Counted from the first letter of the stretch, positions 1-10,102 are shown. The stretch: 64,000 bases of DNA from Ensifer adhaerens (GCF_028993555.1 NZ_CP118610.1:124001-188000); one strand, 5' to 3'. Notes: generated by a model from the letters alone, not told the origin. Program-made: numbers and translations.

Positions 1-440
1 ATGCCGATATTGATGACATCGGTGATCTTCTTGCCGGTGGCACCCTTCAGCGCGCCCGAGCGGATGCCGTCGGCAAAGGCGCCCATGGCAGTAAGAACGC
101 CGTTGACGTCGGGCATCACGTCCTTGCCGTCGACGAGCACGGGCTTGTTGCCGCGGTTGCGCAGCGCCGTATGCAGGACGGCGCGCTCTTCGGTGATGTT
201 GATGATGTCGCCGCGGAACATGGCGTCCCGCTTCTCCTCGACCTTGGCGGCCTTGGCGAGTGCTTCGAGCCCATCAATCACCCTGTCGTTGACGGCGCAT
301 TTCGAATAGTCGAGCAGTAGGTCGCCGAGCGTGGTGCTGAAGCGCTTGAAGCGCTCGGCATCGCTGGCGAAGGCGGCGCGGATATCGGTTGCGTTGGTCT
401 CAGAGGCGGTTGCTTTGAGTTGGTCGACAAGCGCTTTCAT
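1..440 (-). CDS. pgi: Glucose-6-phosphate isomerase, N-terminal part (runs off window start)
   Basis: Interconverts glucose-6-phosphate and fructose-6-phosphate in the cytoplasm. The first 146 codons are visible, beginning [20 protein letters not shown] and continuing through the Pgi N-terminal signature [20 protein letters not shown] and [20 protein letters not shown]; the last visible residues ([11 protein letters not shown]) lead into the sugar-phosphate-binding SIS region, which lies outside the window. ATG at 438-440 is preceded on its strand by a purine-rich GGAG-like segment. It lies downstream of fadD on the same strand, but a hairpin separates them, so co-transcription is not implied. 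Confidence 0.95.
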   Translation of the reverse strand, partial: MKALVDQLKATASETNATDIRAAFASDAERFKRFSTTLGDLLLDYSKCAVNDRVIDGLEALAKAAKVEEKRDAMFRGDIINITEERAVLHTALRNRGNKPVLVDGKDVMPDVNGVLTAMGAFADGIRSGALKGATGKKITDVINIG

Positions 441-520
441 CGCAGGGCTCCTTGGTCGGACAGGGTGTCGGACAATCGCCTGCGTAGCTATTCGCTTTAG
501 GCCGTTCAAATCAAGCCCGC

Positions 521-543
521 AAAACCGCCGAAGTGGCGGTTTT
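521..543 (-). terminator. Intrinsic terminator between fadD and pgi
   Basis: A perfect 9-bp inverted repeat (AAAACCGCC / GGCGGTTTT) around a 5-nt loop sits 36 bp past the fadD stop and 80 bp before the pgi start. Read on the minus strand the stem ends in TTTT, which fits a fadD terminator; the plus-strand reading also ends in a T-rich stretch. Confidence 0.7.
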
Positions 544-578
544 CAGGATTTTTTAAATCGTTTGAATTTTGGAGTAGT

Positions 579-2279
579 TTACCCGCGCAGGTCCTTGCGC
601 AGGATCTTGCCGACGTTGGTCTTCGGCAGTTCGGTGCGGAATTCGACATAGCGCGGGCGCTTGTAGTTGGTGAGGTTGGCGGCGCAGTGGCGTTTCACGT
701 CGTCCTCCGTCAGCGCCGGATCCTTCTTGACCACGAAGAGTTTCACCGCCTCGCCGGAATGCTCATCCGGAACGCCGATCGCCGCGCATTCGAGAATGCC
801 CGGATGGGTCATCGCCACTTCCTCGATCTCGTTCGGGAAGACGTTGAAGCCCGATACCAGGATCATGTCCTTCTTGCGGTCGACGATCTTGACCAGGCCG
901 TCCGCGTTCATGAAGCCGATGTCGCCCGAGCGGAAGAAGCCGTCGGGCGAGATCGCCTTGGCGGTTTCATCCGGCCGCTGCCAGTAGCCCGACATCACCT
1001 GCGGGCCGCGAATGCAGATCTCGCCAACTTCGCCGATCGCCAGCGTGTTGCCCAGATCGTCGCGGATCTCGACGTCGGTGGAGGGGATCGGCATGCCGAT
1101 CGTGCCAGTGAACTCGGTGGCGTCGAGGATGTTGGCCGTTGCCACCGGCGACGTCTCCGACAGGCCGTAGCCTTCGGCGATCGAGCACCCGGTCATCTGC
1201 TTCCAGCGTTCGGCAACCGGGCGCTGGATCGCCATGCCGCCGCCGAAGGTCAGCATCAGCGACGAGAAGTCGAGCTTCTGGAACTCGGCATTGTTCATCA
1301 ATGCGTTGAACAACGTGTTGAGGCCGGGGAAGATGTTGGTCTTGTACTTGCCGAGTTCCTTGACGAAGCCCGGAATGTCGCGCGGATTGGGGATCAGGAT
1401 GTTGTTGCCGCCGGTCGCAAGTCCCATCAGCGAATTCACCGTCAGTGCGAAGATGTGATAGAGCGGCAGCGCGCACATGAAGACGAGGTTGTCCGGGCGA
1501 GCGCGCGAGCGGAACGCCGTCTGGAACCAGATCTCCATCTGCGCCATGTTCGTCAAAAGGTTCGAATGGGTGAGCGTCGCGCCCTTCGAAACCCCCGTGG
1601 TGCCGCCGGTATACTGCAGGAAGGCGACGTCGCTCGGAACAACATTCGGCTTCGTCAATTTGGCTCGTCCGCCCTTGGCCAGCACGTTTCTGAACGAGAG
1701 GTGGCCAGGGATCGACCAGGCAGGAACCAGCTTCTTGACGCGACGGACCACCAGATTGACGATGGCCCCCTTGAGGCCCAGCATGTCGCCCATCGTGGCG
1801 ACGACGACGTGCTTGACGGAGGTCTTGTCTGCCACCTGCTGCACCGTGTGCGCGAAATTCTCGAGAACGAAGATCGCCTTGGCGCCGGAGTCGACGAGCT
1901 GGTGCTGCAACTCGCGCGGCGTATAGAGCGGATTGACGTTTACGACGGTAAAGCCGGCTCTCAAGATGCCGTAGACGATGACGGGGTTCTGCAGGATGTT
2001 CGGCATCATCACGGCGACACGGTCGCCCTTGGAGAGCCCGATCGACTGCAGCCAGGCACCGATCCTGGCGGATTCGGCGTTGAGGTCGGCAAAGGTCAGC
2101 GTCTTGCCCATGCAGGTGAAGGCTGGGCGGGTCGAATAGCGGGCGACGGCGTGATCGAAAAATTCGCCGATCGATCTGTAGGGCAGGGGGCCGATTTCGG
2201 CTGCTATGCCGGGTGGATAGGATTTCAGCCAGATCTTGCCTGGGCTGGTACCCGTTTGTTGTGCGCTGACTTCCACCAT
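579..2279 (-). CDS. fadD: Long-chain fatty-acid--CoA ligase (FadD-type AMP-binding enzyme)
   Basis: Activates long-chain fatty acids to acyl-CoA for beta-oxidation; membrane-associated cytoplasmic enzyme. The 566-residue product carries the AMP-binding P-loop QYTGGTTGVSKGATLTH, the adenylate-binding EGYGLSETSP and the C-terminal DRKKDMILVSGFNVFPNEIE hinge followed by catalytic lysine NVGKILRKDLR. The start is set at the ATG giving MVEVSAQQ because GGAGAGAGG lies just upstream; the reading frame stays open about 50 codons further but without a ribosome site. A fad-type operator lies 132 bp upstream. Its pathway partners fadE-fadA-fadB are about 50 kb away in this window under what looks like the same operator. 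Confidence 0.93.
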   Translation of the reverse strand: MVEVSAQQTGTSPGKIWLKSYPPGIAAEIGPLPYRSIGEFFDHAVARYSTRPAFTCMGKTLTFADLNAESARIGAWLQSIGLSKGDRVAVMMPNILQNPVIVYGILRAGFTVVNVNPLYTPRELQHQLVDSGAKAIFVLENFAHTVQQVADKTSVKHVVVATMGDMLGLKGAIVNLVVRRVKKLVPAWSIPGHLSFRNVLAKGGRAKLTKPNVVPSDVAFLQYTGGTTGVSKGATLTHSNLLTNMAQMEIWFQTAFRSRARPDNLVFMCALPLYHIFALTVNSLMGLATGGNNILIPNPRDIPGFVKELGKYKTNIFPGLNTLFNALMNNAEFQKLDFSSLMLTFGGGMAIQRPVAERWKQMTGCSIAEGYGLSETSPVATANILDATEFTGTIGMPIPSTDVEIRDDLGNTLAIGEVGEICIRGPQVMSGYWQRPDETAKAISPDGFFRSGDIGFMNADGLVKIVDRKKDMILVSGFNVFPNEIEEVAMTHPGILECAAIGVPDEHSGEAVKLFVVKKDPALTEDDVKRHCAANLTNYKRPRYVEFRTELPKTNVGKILRKDLRG

Positions 2280-2410
2280 GACCTCTCTCCCTCTGGTCGC
2301 CACAGGCTGGCCTGCTCGCGGCCTGAGAAAACCCCTCCCGATCTCCTCATGCCGATGAAGATGATGCTTTTGAGACACCTCTTCAAGCTGAGATTCGGGA
2401 TTATATAACT

Positions 2411-2426
2411 TTGACGTAAACGTCAA
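2411..2426. promoter_or_regulatory. Palindromic operator upstream of fadD (fad regulon site 1)
   Basis: TTGACGTAAACGTCAA has 7-bp arms TTGACGT/ACGTCAA around AA. It sits between fadD (minus) and the MFS gene (plus). Longer forms of the same motif occur at 21271-21292 and 55707-55728, both ahead of likely acyl-CoA metabolism genes. From memory the motif resembles operators of the MerR-family LiuR group; the regulator assignment is inference. Confidence 0.65.
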
Positions 2427-2618
2427 CTGAGCTTACGGTTAACAGGCGCGGACTGCGCCCTCGAAAAAGTATGACGAGAGCCGCAAAAGCTTTGCCTGCC
2501 AAGGTAAAACACTGTATTGCATTGCAGCATATCCCTGTTGGTCCGATCCAACATCCGCCGACATATTCCCCAGTTTATTCTCCGGTCCACTCGGTCCGGA
2601 CGACGCAGGCCATTGCTC

Positions 2619-3842
2619 ATGTGTGACGAAGCTTACTCCTCCGCCGTCGAGCCGCGCCGTGCCCGTGTGTCCGCTGCCGAAGTGGCGCTCGCCGTCGGCG
2701 GCTTTGGCATCGGCACCGGCGAGTTCGCGATCATGGGTCTTTTGCCGCAGGTCGCCGAGGATGTTGCCGTTTCGGTGCCGCGGGCAGGGGCCGTGATCAG
2801 CGCCTATGCGCTCGGCGTCGTCGTCGGCGCGCCCTTGATCGCTGTGCTTGCCGCCCGCTTCTCCCGCTTCCGCGTGCTTCTCGCGCTGATGCTGATTTTT
2901 GCCGTCGGCAATTTCGCGAGCGCGATCGCGCCGGATTTCTACACGCTGATCGCCGCGCGCTTCTTCGCCGGCCTGCCGCATGGTGCCTATTTTGGCGTCG
3001 CGGCCCTGGTGGCCGCCGGTCTCGCTGCGCCGAACCAGCGGGCCCGTGCCGTTGGCCGGGTGATGATGGGCTTGACCATCGCCACCCTCTTCGGCACGCC
3101 GCTCGTCGCGTGGTTCGGGCAGGCGCTCGGCTGGCGTTCCGCTTTCGCCATCGTCGGCGGCATCAGTTTTTTGACCGTGGCGCTGACCTTCGTCCATGTG
3201 CCGCGCGACAAGGGCAATCCGAAGGCGACGCCGCTTCGTGAGCTGGGCGCGCTTGGCAAGCTGCAGGTCTGGCTGATGCTCGGCATCTGCGCCATCGGCT
3301 GCGGCGGCATGTTCGCCGTCTTCAGCTACATTACCCCGGCGCTGACCGAGGTCGCGGGTGTATCGCTTGCCAACGTGCCGATCATGCTGTCGGTCTTCGG
3401 CGCCGGCATGATCCTCGGCAATATCGTCGGTGCCCGGCTTGCCGATTGGGCGTTGCTGCCGGCGATCGGCATCGCCATCGTCTTCAACATTTTCGCCTAC
3501 GTGCTCTTCTACTTCACCATGGGCAATCCGTGGATCGCGATCGTCAACGTGCTCTTCATCGGCGGCGGTTTCGCCGTCGTGCCGGGCGTGCAGACGCGGC
3601 TGATGGATGTCGCCGGCGAGGCACAGACGCTGGCGGCGGCGCTCAGCCATTCCGCTTTCAATCTCGCCAACGCGCTTGGCGCCTGGCTCGGCGGTGCCTC
3701 GATTGCCGCCGGCTATGGCTGGACCTCCACCGGTCTCGTCGGCGCCGTTCTCGGCGTTGCCGGCTTCGGTATCTTCCTCGCATCCGTCTTTGTCGATCGC
3801 GCTCAACCCGCCCGCCTGGCTGCAAAACCTGCGGCGGAATGA
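2619..3842 (+). CDS. MFS transporter, AraJ/YdhP-like drug or sugar efflux family
   Basis: Inner-membrane 12-helix exporter of 407 residues, the usual size for the DHA1 branch. The sequence opens with a short cytoplasmic tail and then helix 1 (EVALAVGGFGIGTGEFAIMG), typical of AraJ-like arabinose/drug efflux permeases; the loop after helix 2 has LAARFSRFRVL, a variant of the MFS GxxxDRxGRR motif. Start ATG (MCDEAYSS) was chosen because the upstream in-frame segment is basic and non-membrane; no strong ribosome site is visible. Divergent from fadD across the operator at 2411. Substrate unknown. Confidence 0.85.
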   Translation: MCDEAYSSAVEPRRARVSAAEVALAVGGFGIGTGEFAIMGLLPQVAEDVAVSVPRAGAVISAYALGVVVGAPLIAVLAARFSRFRVLLALMLIFAVGNFASAIAPDFYTLIAARFFAGLPHGAYFGVAALVAAGLAAPNQRARAVGRVMMGLTIATLFGTPLVAWFGQALGWRSAFAIVGGISFLTVALTFVHVPRDKGNPKATPLRELGALGKLQVWLMLGICAIGCGGMFAVFSYITPALTEVAGVSLANVPIMLSVFGAGMILGNIVGARLADWALLPAIGIAIVFNIFAYVLFYFTMGNPWIAIVNVLFIGGGFAVVPGVQTRLMDVAGEAQTLAAALSHSAFNLANALGAWLGGASIAAGYGWTSTGLVGAVLGVAGFGIFLASVFVDRAQPARLAAKPAAE

Positions 3843-4029
3843 CCGGCTTTACCGAAAGAAGGCCGGGGGAACTTGCACCTTCCTAAATTTTTCTGTCATG
3901 TCCCGCCGTTAGCGTCGCTATGGCCCTGAAACTACCGTAAAGCAGGGGCAAAGGGGCGGCGCGCGGCGTCAGGTAGGCTGGCAAGACCGCGGGTTTGTTG
4001 TAAGCTCGTCGGAAGACGGAGGATCATTG

Positions 4030-5190
4030 GTGCAATTGGGCAATCGCGAACGAGAGAATTTCGCCGTGGAGCCACGGCTCCTCGGGCACACAGCCATTTC
4101 GCGCCATGCCCTTGTCGGCCCCATGACCGCTGCCCGCTGGATGCTGGTCTTCGTTCTCTTGGCCGGTGTCTATTTCTTCCATGGTTTCGTGGTCCCGGTT
4201 CTGGCCGCCGTTGTCATCGGTTTTGCCAGCTGGCCGATCTATCGCCGGCTGCTTGCCGCCGTGAACGGCAACCGTACCCTTGCCGCGACCATCGCCATCA
4301 TCAGCGTCATCTCCTTCATCGTCGTGCCGATCTCGATTGCCGCCGTCTATGCGGTCGATGAAGTGCGCGACTGGGTCGTGTGGGCGGTCGAGACCAATGC
4401 CAACGGTGCCGTCGTGCCCGCCTGGCTGACCGGCATTCCAATTGCGGGCACGTGGCTCGGCGAACAATGGGTAAAGCATGTCGGCCATCCGGGTGCGCTT
4501 GGCGAACTCGTGCAACTCGTCAGCGGCTCCAACATCGGCAACATCTATCGCGGCGTTCTGGTCGTTGGGGCATCGACGTTCCACGCCTTCCTGACGCTGC
4601 TTTTCATGCTGATCACGCTGTTCTTCGTCTACCGTGACGGCCAGTCCTTCTCCGGCCAGCTCGACCGCCTTGGCGAACGCATCTTCCCCATGCGCTGGGA
4701 GCGGCTGTCGCGGGTCGTGCCGTTGACGATCAGCTCGACGGTGACCGGAATGGGCATTATCGCCATCGGCGAAGGCATCGTGCTTGGCGTCGCCTATTGG
4801 CTGGCCGGCGTTCCGTCGCCGGTCACCCTCGGTATCATCACCGGCCTGATGGCCCTTATTCCGGGCGGCGCGCCGCTCTGCTTCACGCTCGTCTCGGTCT
4901 ATCTCGTTGCCAGCGGCTCGCCGGTCCATGGCATCGCGCTGTTTGCCTGGGGCACGACCGAACTCTTCATTGTCGACAAGACCCTGCGGCCGCGCCTCGT
5001 CGGCGGGCCGATCAAGCTCCCCTTCCTGCCCACCTTCTTCGGCCTCGTCGGCGGCGTGAAGACCATGGGCTTCCTCGGCCTCTTCGTCGGCCCGGTGCTG
5101 ATGGCGCTGCTGGTTGCCATCTGGCGTGAGTGGATGCGCGAAGTCACCGCCCCCACCGAAACGACCGTCAACCACATCATCAAGGGCTGA
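4030..5190 (+). CDS. AI-2E family (PerM-type) transporter
   Basis: Integral inner-membrane protein of the AI-2 exporter/PerM family, 386 residues with about eight hydrophobic segments. Family hallmarks are the N-terminal helix pair (FVLLAGVYFFHGFVVPVLAA), the central YRDG motif (TLFFVYRDGQSF) and the C-terminal GLMALIPGGAPL and FGLVGGVKTMGFLGLFVGPV segments. Start is GTG 4030, six bases after GGAGGA; TTG 4027 in the same frame is the alternative, but it is too close to that ribosome site. Members transport diverse small molecules or exchange ions; the substrate cannot be named from sequence. Confidence 0.85.
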   Translation: MQLGNRERENFAVEPRLLGHTAISRHALVGPMTAARWMLVFVLLAGVYFFHGFVVPVLAAVVIGFASWPIYRRLLAAVNGNRTLAATIAIISVISFIVVPISIAAVYAVDEVRDWVVWAVETNANGAVVPAWLTGIPIAGTWLGEQWVKHVGHPGALGELVQLVSGSNIGNIYRGVLVVGASTFHAFLTLLFMLITLFFVYRDGQSFSGQLDRLGERIFPMRWERLSRVVPLTISSTVTGMGIIAIGEGIVLGVAYWLAGVPSPVTLGIITGLMALIPGGAPLCFTLVSVYLVASGSPVHGIALFAWGTTELFIVDKTLRPRLVGGPIKLPFLPTFFGLVGGVKTMGFLGLFVGPVLMALLVAIWREWMREVTAPTETTVNHIIKG

Positions 5191-5205
5191 GCCATAGGTT
5201 TGGCC

Positions 5206-5227
5206 GCGGCCGCCAAAGGGCGGCCGC
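5206..5227 (+). terminator. GC-rich hairpin after the AI-2E gene
   Basis: Nine-bp perfect stem GCGGCCGCC/GGCGGCCGC with an AAAG loop, 16 bases past the stop. No T-run follows, so this may be a weak terminator or an mRNA 3'-end stabiliser. Confidence 0.4.
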
Positions 5228-5399
5228 ATCGACCCTGCATCGTTTCTTGAAACAGAGAAGCGGCCAGATTTCTTGTTTAGTTTCAGATCGGGAGCACCTT
5301 CGCGAATTTCCCGCGAGGGCCTCAACGGGCGCCTTTATCTTTTCCTTATGCGCCCTCCCAACCATCGCAATCGATAATTGACCCGCTACGGGCTCAAGA

Positions 5400-5420
5400 T
5401 CCGGACCTCAACAGTCCGGA
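5400..5420 (+). promoter_or_regulatory. Hairpin overlapping the ribosome-binding site of the kdp leader ORF
   Basis: Seven-bp inverted repeat TCCGGAC/GTCCGGA with a 7-nt loop. Its 3' arm overlaps the Shine-Dalgarno GGAGAA (5418-5423) of the micro-ORF at 5429. If formed in RNA it would partly occlude translation initiation at the head of the kdp operon. Inference from sequence only. Confidence 0.4.
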
Positions 5421-5428
5421 GAATTTGC

Positions 5429-5512
5429 ATGTCCGATGTTCTTTTCCTTGCCGCCGGCATCGGCGGCTTTGTCGTGTTTGCGCTGTATGCGTGCGCGCTG
5501 AGCCACCTCTAG
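5429..5512 (+). CDS. Micro-ORF at head of kdp operon: 27-residue membrane peptide
   Basis: Encodes MSDVLFLAAGIGGFVVFALY followed by ACALSHL: one hydrophobic helix with an almost uncharged body. GGAGAA lies 5 bases upstream of ATG. It ends 11 bases before kdpF, whose own AGGAGA overlaps its stop region, so both would be on one transcript. KdpF (28 residues) is itself a single-helix subunit, and this peptide looks like a second, KdpF-sized partner. I recall similar unannotated peptides before kdpF in other rhizobia, but did not check this. Could be a leader peptide rather than a subunit. Confidence 0.55.
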   Translation: MSDVLFLAAGIGGFVVFALYACALSHL

Positions 5513-5523
5513 GAGACGGCGCC

Positions 5524-5610
5524 ATGTTCGAAGCCCTGATCGGTCTCGCCGTCGCCGTCGTCCTTGCGGCCTATCTCGTCGTCACCCTCGTTCGCCCTGA
5601 ACGCTTCTGA
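5524..5610 (+). CDS. kdpF: K+-transporting ATPase subunit KdpF
   Basis: Single-helix peptide that stabilises the KdpABC complex in the inner membrane. The 28-residue product MFEALIGLAVAVVLAAYLVV ending TLVRPERF matches the KdpF pattern: one helix, then a VRPERF tail just inside the membrane. AGGAGA precedes the ATG. It is the first recognised gene of kdpFABCDE; an unusual hairpin separates it from kdpA. Confidence 0.9.
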   Translation: MFEALIGLAVAVVLAAYLVVTLVRPERF

Positions 5611-5632
5611 CGCTCTAGCCAACCAGAAGAGG

Positions 5633-5673
5633 TCACAGCGACTCTGGGCCGACGCGGCCCAAAGTCGTTGTGA
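5633..5673 (+). promoter_or_regulatory. Strong intercistronic hairpin between kdpF and kdpA
   Basis: Outer 11-bp stem TCACAGCGACT/AGTCGTTGTGA (one G-U pair) continues through a T-A pair into an inner GGGCC/GGCCC stem with a GACGC loop. No T-run follows, so it is more likely an RNA processing, stability or translation-control element than a terminator. It lies 18 bases before the kdpA start. Confidence 0.5.
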
Positions 5674-5691
5674 TCCAGCGGAGAAATCCTC

Positions 5692-7401
5692 ATGTCTATC
5701 ATCGGGTGGCTGCAGATCAGCCTCCTCTTCATCGCCGTCCTGATCGTCATCAAGCCGCTAGGGCTTTACATGGCGCGGGTCTTCTCCGGTGAACGCAACG
5801 TCTTTTCGCCCATCCTCGGTCCCGTCGAGAACGGCCTCTACCTCGCAGCCGGCGTCGATCCGAAGAAGGAGCAGGGCTGGCTCGCCTATACGATGTCGAT
5901 GCTCGCCTTCAGCCTTGCTGGCTTTGCCTCGCTCTATGCGATCCTGAGGCTGCAGGCCTATCTGCCGATGAACCCGCAGGGTTTTGCCGGCATGCCGTCT
6001 GACCTCGCCTTCAACACGGCGGTCAGCTTCGTCACCAACACCAACTGGCAGAACTACGGCGGCGAAACGACGCTCAGCCATTTCAGCCAGATGGCCGGGC
6101 TGACGGTGCACAACTTCGTATCGGCTGCGACCGGCATTGCCATGGCGCTTGCCGTGACCCGGGCCTTCGCCCGCTCGAACGCGTCGACCGTCGGCAACTT
6201 CTGGGTCGATCTCACCCGTTCGACGCTCTATGTGCTCTTGCCGATCGCCGTCGTCATGGCGCTCGCCATGGTCTGGAGCGGTCTGCCGCAGACCTTCCAT
6301 GCCGACCTCACAGCAACCACGCTCGAGGGCGCCAAGCAGACGATCTCGCTCGGTCCGGTCGCAAGCCAGGAGGCGATCAAGCAGCTCGGCACCAATGGTG
6401 GCGGCTTCTTCAACGTCAACGCCGCCCATCCGTTCGAAAACCCGACGGCGTTTTCCAACTACCTCAACATCTTCTCGATGCTGTCGATCTCGGCAGCCCT
6501 CGTCTACACCTTCGGCCAGATGGTCGGTAATCGTCGTCAGGGCTGGGCCTTCATCGCCGTCACCGCGATCCTTCTGATTGCGGGCGTCGCGGTCGTCTAC
6601 TGGGCGGAAGCGCAGGGTAACCCGATCCTGACCGCACTCGGCCTCGATGCTGCCCAGGGCAACATGGAGGGCAAGGAAGTCCGCTTCGGTCAAGCGATGA
6701 CGGCGCTCTATGCCGCGGTCACGACGGGTCTCTCGGACGGCGGCGTCAACGGCATGCACGGCTCGCTGACAGGCCTTGGCGGACTCGTGCCGATGTTCCT
6801 GATGCAGCTCGGCGAAGTTCTGCCCGGCGGCGTCGGCTCCGGTCTTTACGGCATGGTGGTCTTTGCGATCCTCGCCGTCTTCGTCGCCGGCCTCATGGTC
6901 GGACGCACGCCGGAATTGCTCGGCAAGAAGATCGAAAGCCGAGAGATGAAATACGCGATGTTTGCGGTCCTCATCCTGCCGGTGACGATCCTCGGCTTTG
7001 CCGCCGTCTCCGCCATGCTGCCCTTTGCGGTCGCCAGCGTTGGCACCGCCGGCCCGCACGGCCTGTCGGAAATCCTCTATGCCTTCACCTCGGCTGCCGG
7101 CAACAACGGTTCGGCCTTCGGTGGTCTCACCGGCAACACGCCCTGGTACAACACCACGCTGGGTCTCGCCATGCTGCTCGGCCGCTTCGCCTACGCCATT
7201 CCGGTCATGGCGATCGCCGGCTCGATTGCGGTCAAGACCCGCGTTCCGGCCTCCAAGGGCACGTTCCCGACCGATACGCCGCTCTTCGTCGGCCTGCTCG
7301 TCGGCATCATCCTCATTCTCGGCGGGCTGCAGTTCTTCCCGGCGCTCGCTCTTGGTCCCATCGTCGAGCATTTCTCGATGCTTGCCGGTCAGACCTTCTA
7401 A
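5692..7401 (+). CDS. kdpA: K+-transporting ATPase, K+-channel-like subunit KdpA
   Basis: Ten-helix inner-membrane subunit that selects K+ and hands it to KdpB. At 569 residues it has normal length. All four pore-loop signatures are visible: [47 protein letters not shown] and [21 protein letters not shown] precedes ATG. It follows kdpF and precedes kdpB by 14 bases. The operon is expected to be induced by K+ limitation through KdpD/KdpE encoded downstream. Confidence 0.97.
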   Translation: MSIIGWLQISLLFIAVLIVIKPLGLYMARVFSGERNVFSPILGPVENGLYLAAGVDPKKEQGWLAYTMSMLAFSLAGFASLYAILRLQAYLPMNPQGFAGMPSDLAFNTAVSFVTNTNWQNYGGETTLSHFSQMAGLTVHNFVSAATGIAMALAVTRAFARSNASTVGNFWVDLTRSTLYVLLPIAVVMALAMVWSGLPQTFHADLTATTLEGAKQTISLGPVASQEAIKQLGTNGGGFFNVNAAHPFENPTAFSNYLNIFSMLSISAALVYTFGQMVGNRRQGWAFIAVTAILLIAGVAVVYWAEAQGNPILTALGLDAAQGNMEGKEVRFGQAMTALYAAVTTGLSDGGVNGMHGSLTGLGGLVPMFLMQLGEVLPGGVGSGLYGMVVFAILAVFVAGLMVGRTPELLGKKIESREMKYAMFAVLILPVTILGFAAVSAMLPFAVASVGTAGPHGLSEILYAFTSAAGNNGSAFGGLTGNTPWYNTTLGLAMLLGRFAYAIPVMAIAGSIAVKTRVPASKGTFPTDTPLFVGLLVGIILILGGLQFFPALALGPIVEHFSMLAGQTF

Positions 7402-7415
7402 AGGAACTCGACACC

Positions 7416-9530
7416 ATGTCTTCCAAACCAGTCGCTCCCAGTCTTCTGGACCCGGCCATCCTCCTGCCGGCGATCAAGGCGGCCTTCGTCAAGCTCGACC
7501 CGCGCCAGCTGGTCCGCAATCCGGTGATCTTCGTCACCGAGGTGGTTGCGGCCGTGGTCACGGTGTTCTTTGTCCGCGACATCGCTACCGACACCGGCAG
7601 CCCGCTCTTCTCCGGGCAGATCGCCGCCTGGCTGTGGTTCACGGTGCTCTTTGCCACCTTCGCCGAAGCGGTCGCCGAAGGCCGCGGCAAGGCGCAGGCC
7701 GACAGTCTGCGTCGCACCAAATCCGAACTGACGGCACGCAAGCTCGTATCGGCCGAGGGGCGCGAAACCCAGACGATCCCGGCGACCTCGCTGAAGGTCG
7801 GCGACGTCGTTCTGGTCGAAGCAGGCGAACTGATCCCCGGTGACGGCGACGTCGTCGAGGGTGTCGCTTCCGTCAACGAAAGCGCCATTACCGGTGAATC
7901 GGCTCCTGTCATTCGTGAATCCGGCGGCGACCGCTCGGCCGTCACCGGCGGCACGCAGGTGCTGTCCGACTGGATCAAGGTTCGCATCGGTGTTGCGCCC
8001 GGCAATACCTTCGTCGACCGGATGATCGCACTGATCGAGGGCGCGCAGCGCCAGAAGACCCCGAACGAGATTGCACTGTCGATCCTGCTCTCTGGGTTGA
8101 CGCTGATCTTCCTCGTCGCCGTCGTCACGCTGTGGGGCCTGGCCGGCTATTCCGGCACGGAGCTCTCCGTCACCGTGCTTGCGGCACTGCTCGTGACGCT
8201 GATTCCGACGACCATCGGTGGCCTGCTCTCGGCAATCGGCATCGCCGGCATGGACCGCCTGGTCCGCTTCAACGTCATTGCCACCTCCGGCCGTGCCGTC
8301 GAGGCTGCCGGCGACGTCGATACGCTGCTGCTCGACAAGACAGGCACGATCACCTTCGGCAACCGCATGGCTGCCGACTTCATGCCGGTGCCCGGTGTCA
8401 GCGAGGCGGAACTTGCCGATGCCGCGCTGCTTGCGAGCCTTGCCGACGAGACGCCTGAGGGCCGCTCGATCGCAGCGCTCGCGACTGGTGAGTTCGGCCG
8501 CCAGGCACCCGACGTTTCGCTCCCGGAAGTGGGCAAGGGCGAGGTCGTGGCGCTTGCCGTCGGCGGCGCAAGCGCTGCCGGCACGACGCGGATCGATGCG
8601 GTCATCCCGTTCGCTGCAGAAACGCGCCTTTCGGGCGTCGACTTCGCTGGCCGCCGACTGCGCAAGGGTGCCGTCGACTCGATCCTGAAGTTTACCGGCA
8701 TCCGCGACGAGAACGTGCCGAACGAGTTCCGTCGCGCCGTCGACCAGGTGGCGCGCACCGGCGGCACGCCGCTTGCCGTTGCCGACGGTCCGCGCCTGCT
8801 CGGCGTCATCCATCTGAAAGACGTGGTGAAGCCGGGCATCAAGGAACGTTTCGCGGCCCTTCGTGCCATGGGCATCCGCACCGTCATGGTCACCGGCGAC
8901 AACCCGGTGACAGCCGCCGCGATCGCTTCCGAAGCCGGTGTCGATGACTTCCTTGCCGAGGCAACGCCCGAGGACAAGCTCGCCTATATCCGGCGGGAAC
9001 AACAGGGCGGCCGCCTGATCGCCATGTGCGGCGACGGCACGAACGACGCGCCGGCGCTCGCCCAGGCCGATGTCGGCGTCGCCATGCAGACGGGCACTCA
9101 GGCCGCCCGCGAGGCCGCCAACATGGTGGACCTCGATTCCAGCCCGACGAAGCTGATCGAGATCGTCGAGATCGGCAAGCAGCTGTTGATGACCCGCGGC
9201 TCGCTGACGACCTTCTCCATCGCCAACGACGTGGCCAAGTACTTCGCCATCATCCCGGCGCTGTTCATCACCACCTATCCGGCGCTTTCAGCACTCAACG
9301 TCATGGGCCTTGCCTCGCCGCAATCGGCGATCCTGTCGGCGGTGATCTTCAACGCGCTGATCATCGTCGCCCTGATCCCGCTGGCGCTGAAGGGCGTCAA
9401 GTATCGGCCGGTCGGTGCTGCCGCTCTTCTGCGCCGCAACCTGCTCGTCTACGGCCTCGGCGGCATTCTCCTGCCCTTCGCAGGCATCAAGCTCGTCGAC
9501 CTCGCCGTCAACGCACTCAATCTGGTGTAA
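7416..9530 (+). CDS. kdpB: K+-transporting P-type ATPase, catalytic subunit KdpB
   Basis: Hydrolyses ATP to energise K+ uptake. The 704-residue protein has the P-type phosphorylation motif DKTGT with its aspartate at residue 307, the actuator loop ITGESAPV, the nucleotide-domain and hinge segments [14 protein letters not shown] and [19 protein letters not shown], and helices at both ends. It is intact, with no lost catalytic residue. It stops two bases before kdpC, indicating translational coupling. Confidence 0.98.
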   Translation: MSSKPVAPSLLDPAILLPAIKAAFVKLDPRQLVRNPVIFVTEVVAAVVTVFFVRDIATDTGSPLFSGQIAAWLWFTVLFATFAEAVAEGRGKAQADSLRRTKSELTARKLVSAEGRETQTIPATSLKVGDVVLVEAGELIPGDGDVVEGVASVNESAITGESAPVIRESGGDRSAVTGGTQVLSDWIKVRIGVAPGNTFVDRMIALIEGAQRQKTPNEIALSILLSGLTLIFLVAVVTLWGLAGYSGTELSVTVLAALLVTLIPTTIGGLLSAIGIAGMDRLVRFNVIATSGRAVEAAGDVDTLLLDKTGTITFGNRMAADFMPVPGVSEAELADAALLASLADETPEGRSIAALATGEFGRQAPDVSLPEVGKGEVVALAVGGASAAGTTRIDAVIPFAAETRLSGVDFAGRRLRKGAVDSILKFTGIRDENVPNEFRRAVDQVARTGGTPLAVADGPRLLGVIHLKDVVKPGIKERFAALRAMGIRTVMVTGDNPVTAAAIASEAGVDDFLAEATPEDKLAYIRREQQGGRLIAMCGDGTNDAPALAQADVGVAMQTGTQAAREAANMVDLDSSPTKLIEIVEIGKQLLMTRGSLTTFSIANDVAKYFAIIPALFITTYPALSALNVMGLASPQSAILSAVIFNALIIVALIPLALKGVKYRPVGAAALLRRNLLVYGLGGILLPFAGIKLVDLAVNALNLV

Positions 9531-9532
9531 CC

Positions 9533-10102
9533 ATGCTGAACCAACTTCGCCCCGCCATCGTGATGACATTGCTCCTCACCCTCATCACCGGGCTTGCCTA
9601 TCCCTTCGCCATCACCGGCATTTCGCAGGTGCTGATGCCGGCACAGGCAAACGGCAGCCTCATCGAGAAAGACGGCACGCTGATCGGCTCCGAGCTGATC
9701 GGCCAGAACTTCACCGCCGACAAGTATTTCTGGCCACGCCCATCCGCGACCGGGCCGGAAGCCTACAATGCGGCTGCCTCGAGTGGCTCCAACCTTGGCA
9801 CCACTTCGGTCAAGCTGAAGGATCGCGTCGCAGCCGACGTCGAGCGCCTGAAGGCCGCTGGCGTCGCGGGGGAAATTCCCGCGGATGCGGCAACGGCGTC
9901 CGGCTCCGGCCTCGACCCGCATGTCACGCCGGCCTTTGCCCAGGCACAGGTTGCTCGCGTGGCCAAGGCGCGGGGCTTGAGCGAAGCGGATGTCGCCGCC
10001 CTGGTCGACAGGGCGACGGAGGATCGCCTGTTCGGGGTCGTAGGCGAGCCGCGCGTCAATGTGCTAGAACTCAATCTGGCCCTTGATGCGCCCCGAACCT
10101 GA
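9533..10102 (+). CDS. kdpC: K+-transporting ATPase subunit KdpC
   Basis: Single-pass periplasmic-facing subunit that stabilises the complex and raises ATP affinity of KdpB. The 189-residue protein starts with a membrane anchor ([18 protein letters not shown]), then the family motifs [19 protein letters not shown] and [20 protein letters not shown], ending NVLELNLAL. Position directly after kdpB and 22 bases before kdpD fits the standard operon. Confidence 0.96.
   Translation: MLNQLRPAIVMTLLLTLITGLAYPFAITGISQVLMPAQANGSLIEKDGTLIGSELIGQNFTADKYFWPRPSATGPEAYNAAASSGSNLGTTSVKLKDRVAADVERLKAAGVAGEIPADAATASGSGLDPHVTPAFAQAQVARVAKARGLSEADVAALVDRATEDRLFGVVGEPRVNVLELNLALDAPRT

Noticed and set aside
687..2408. 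Very long open frame antisense to fadD (573 codons)
   Set aside because: It mirrors the codon structure of fadD in a high-GC genome, has no ribosome site or family motif, and is Arg/Asp/His-rich as antisense frames are.
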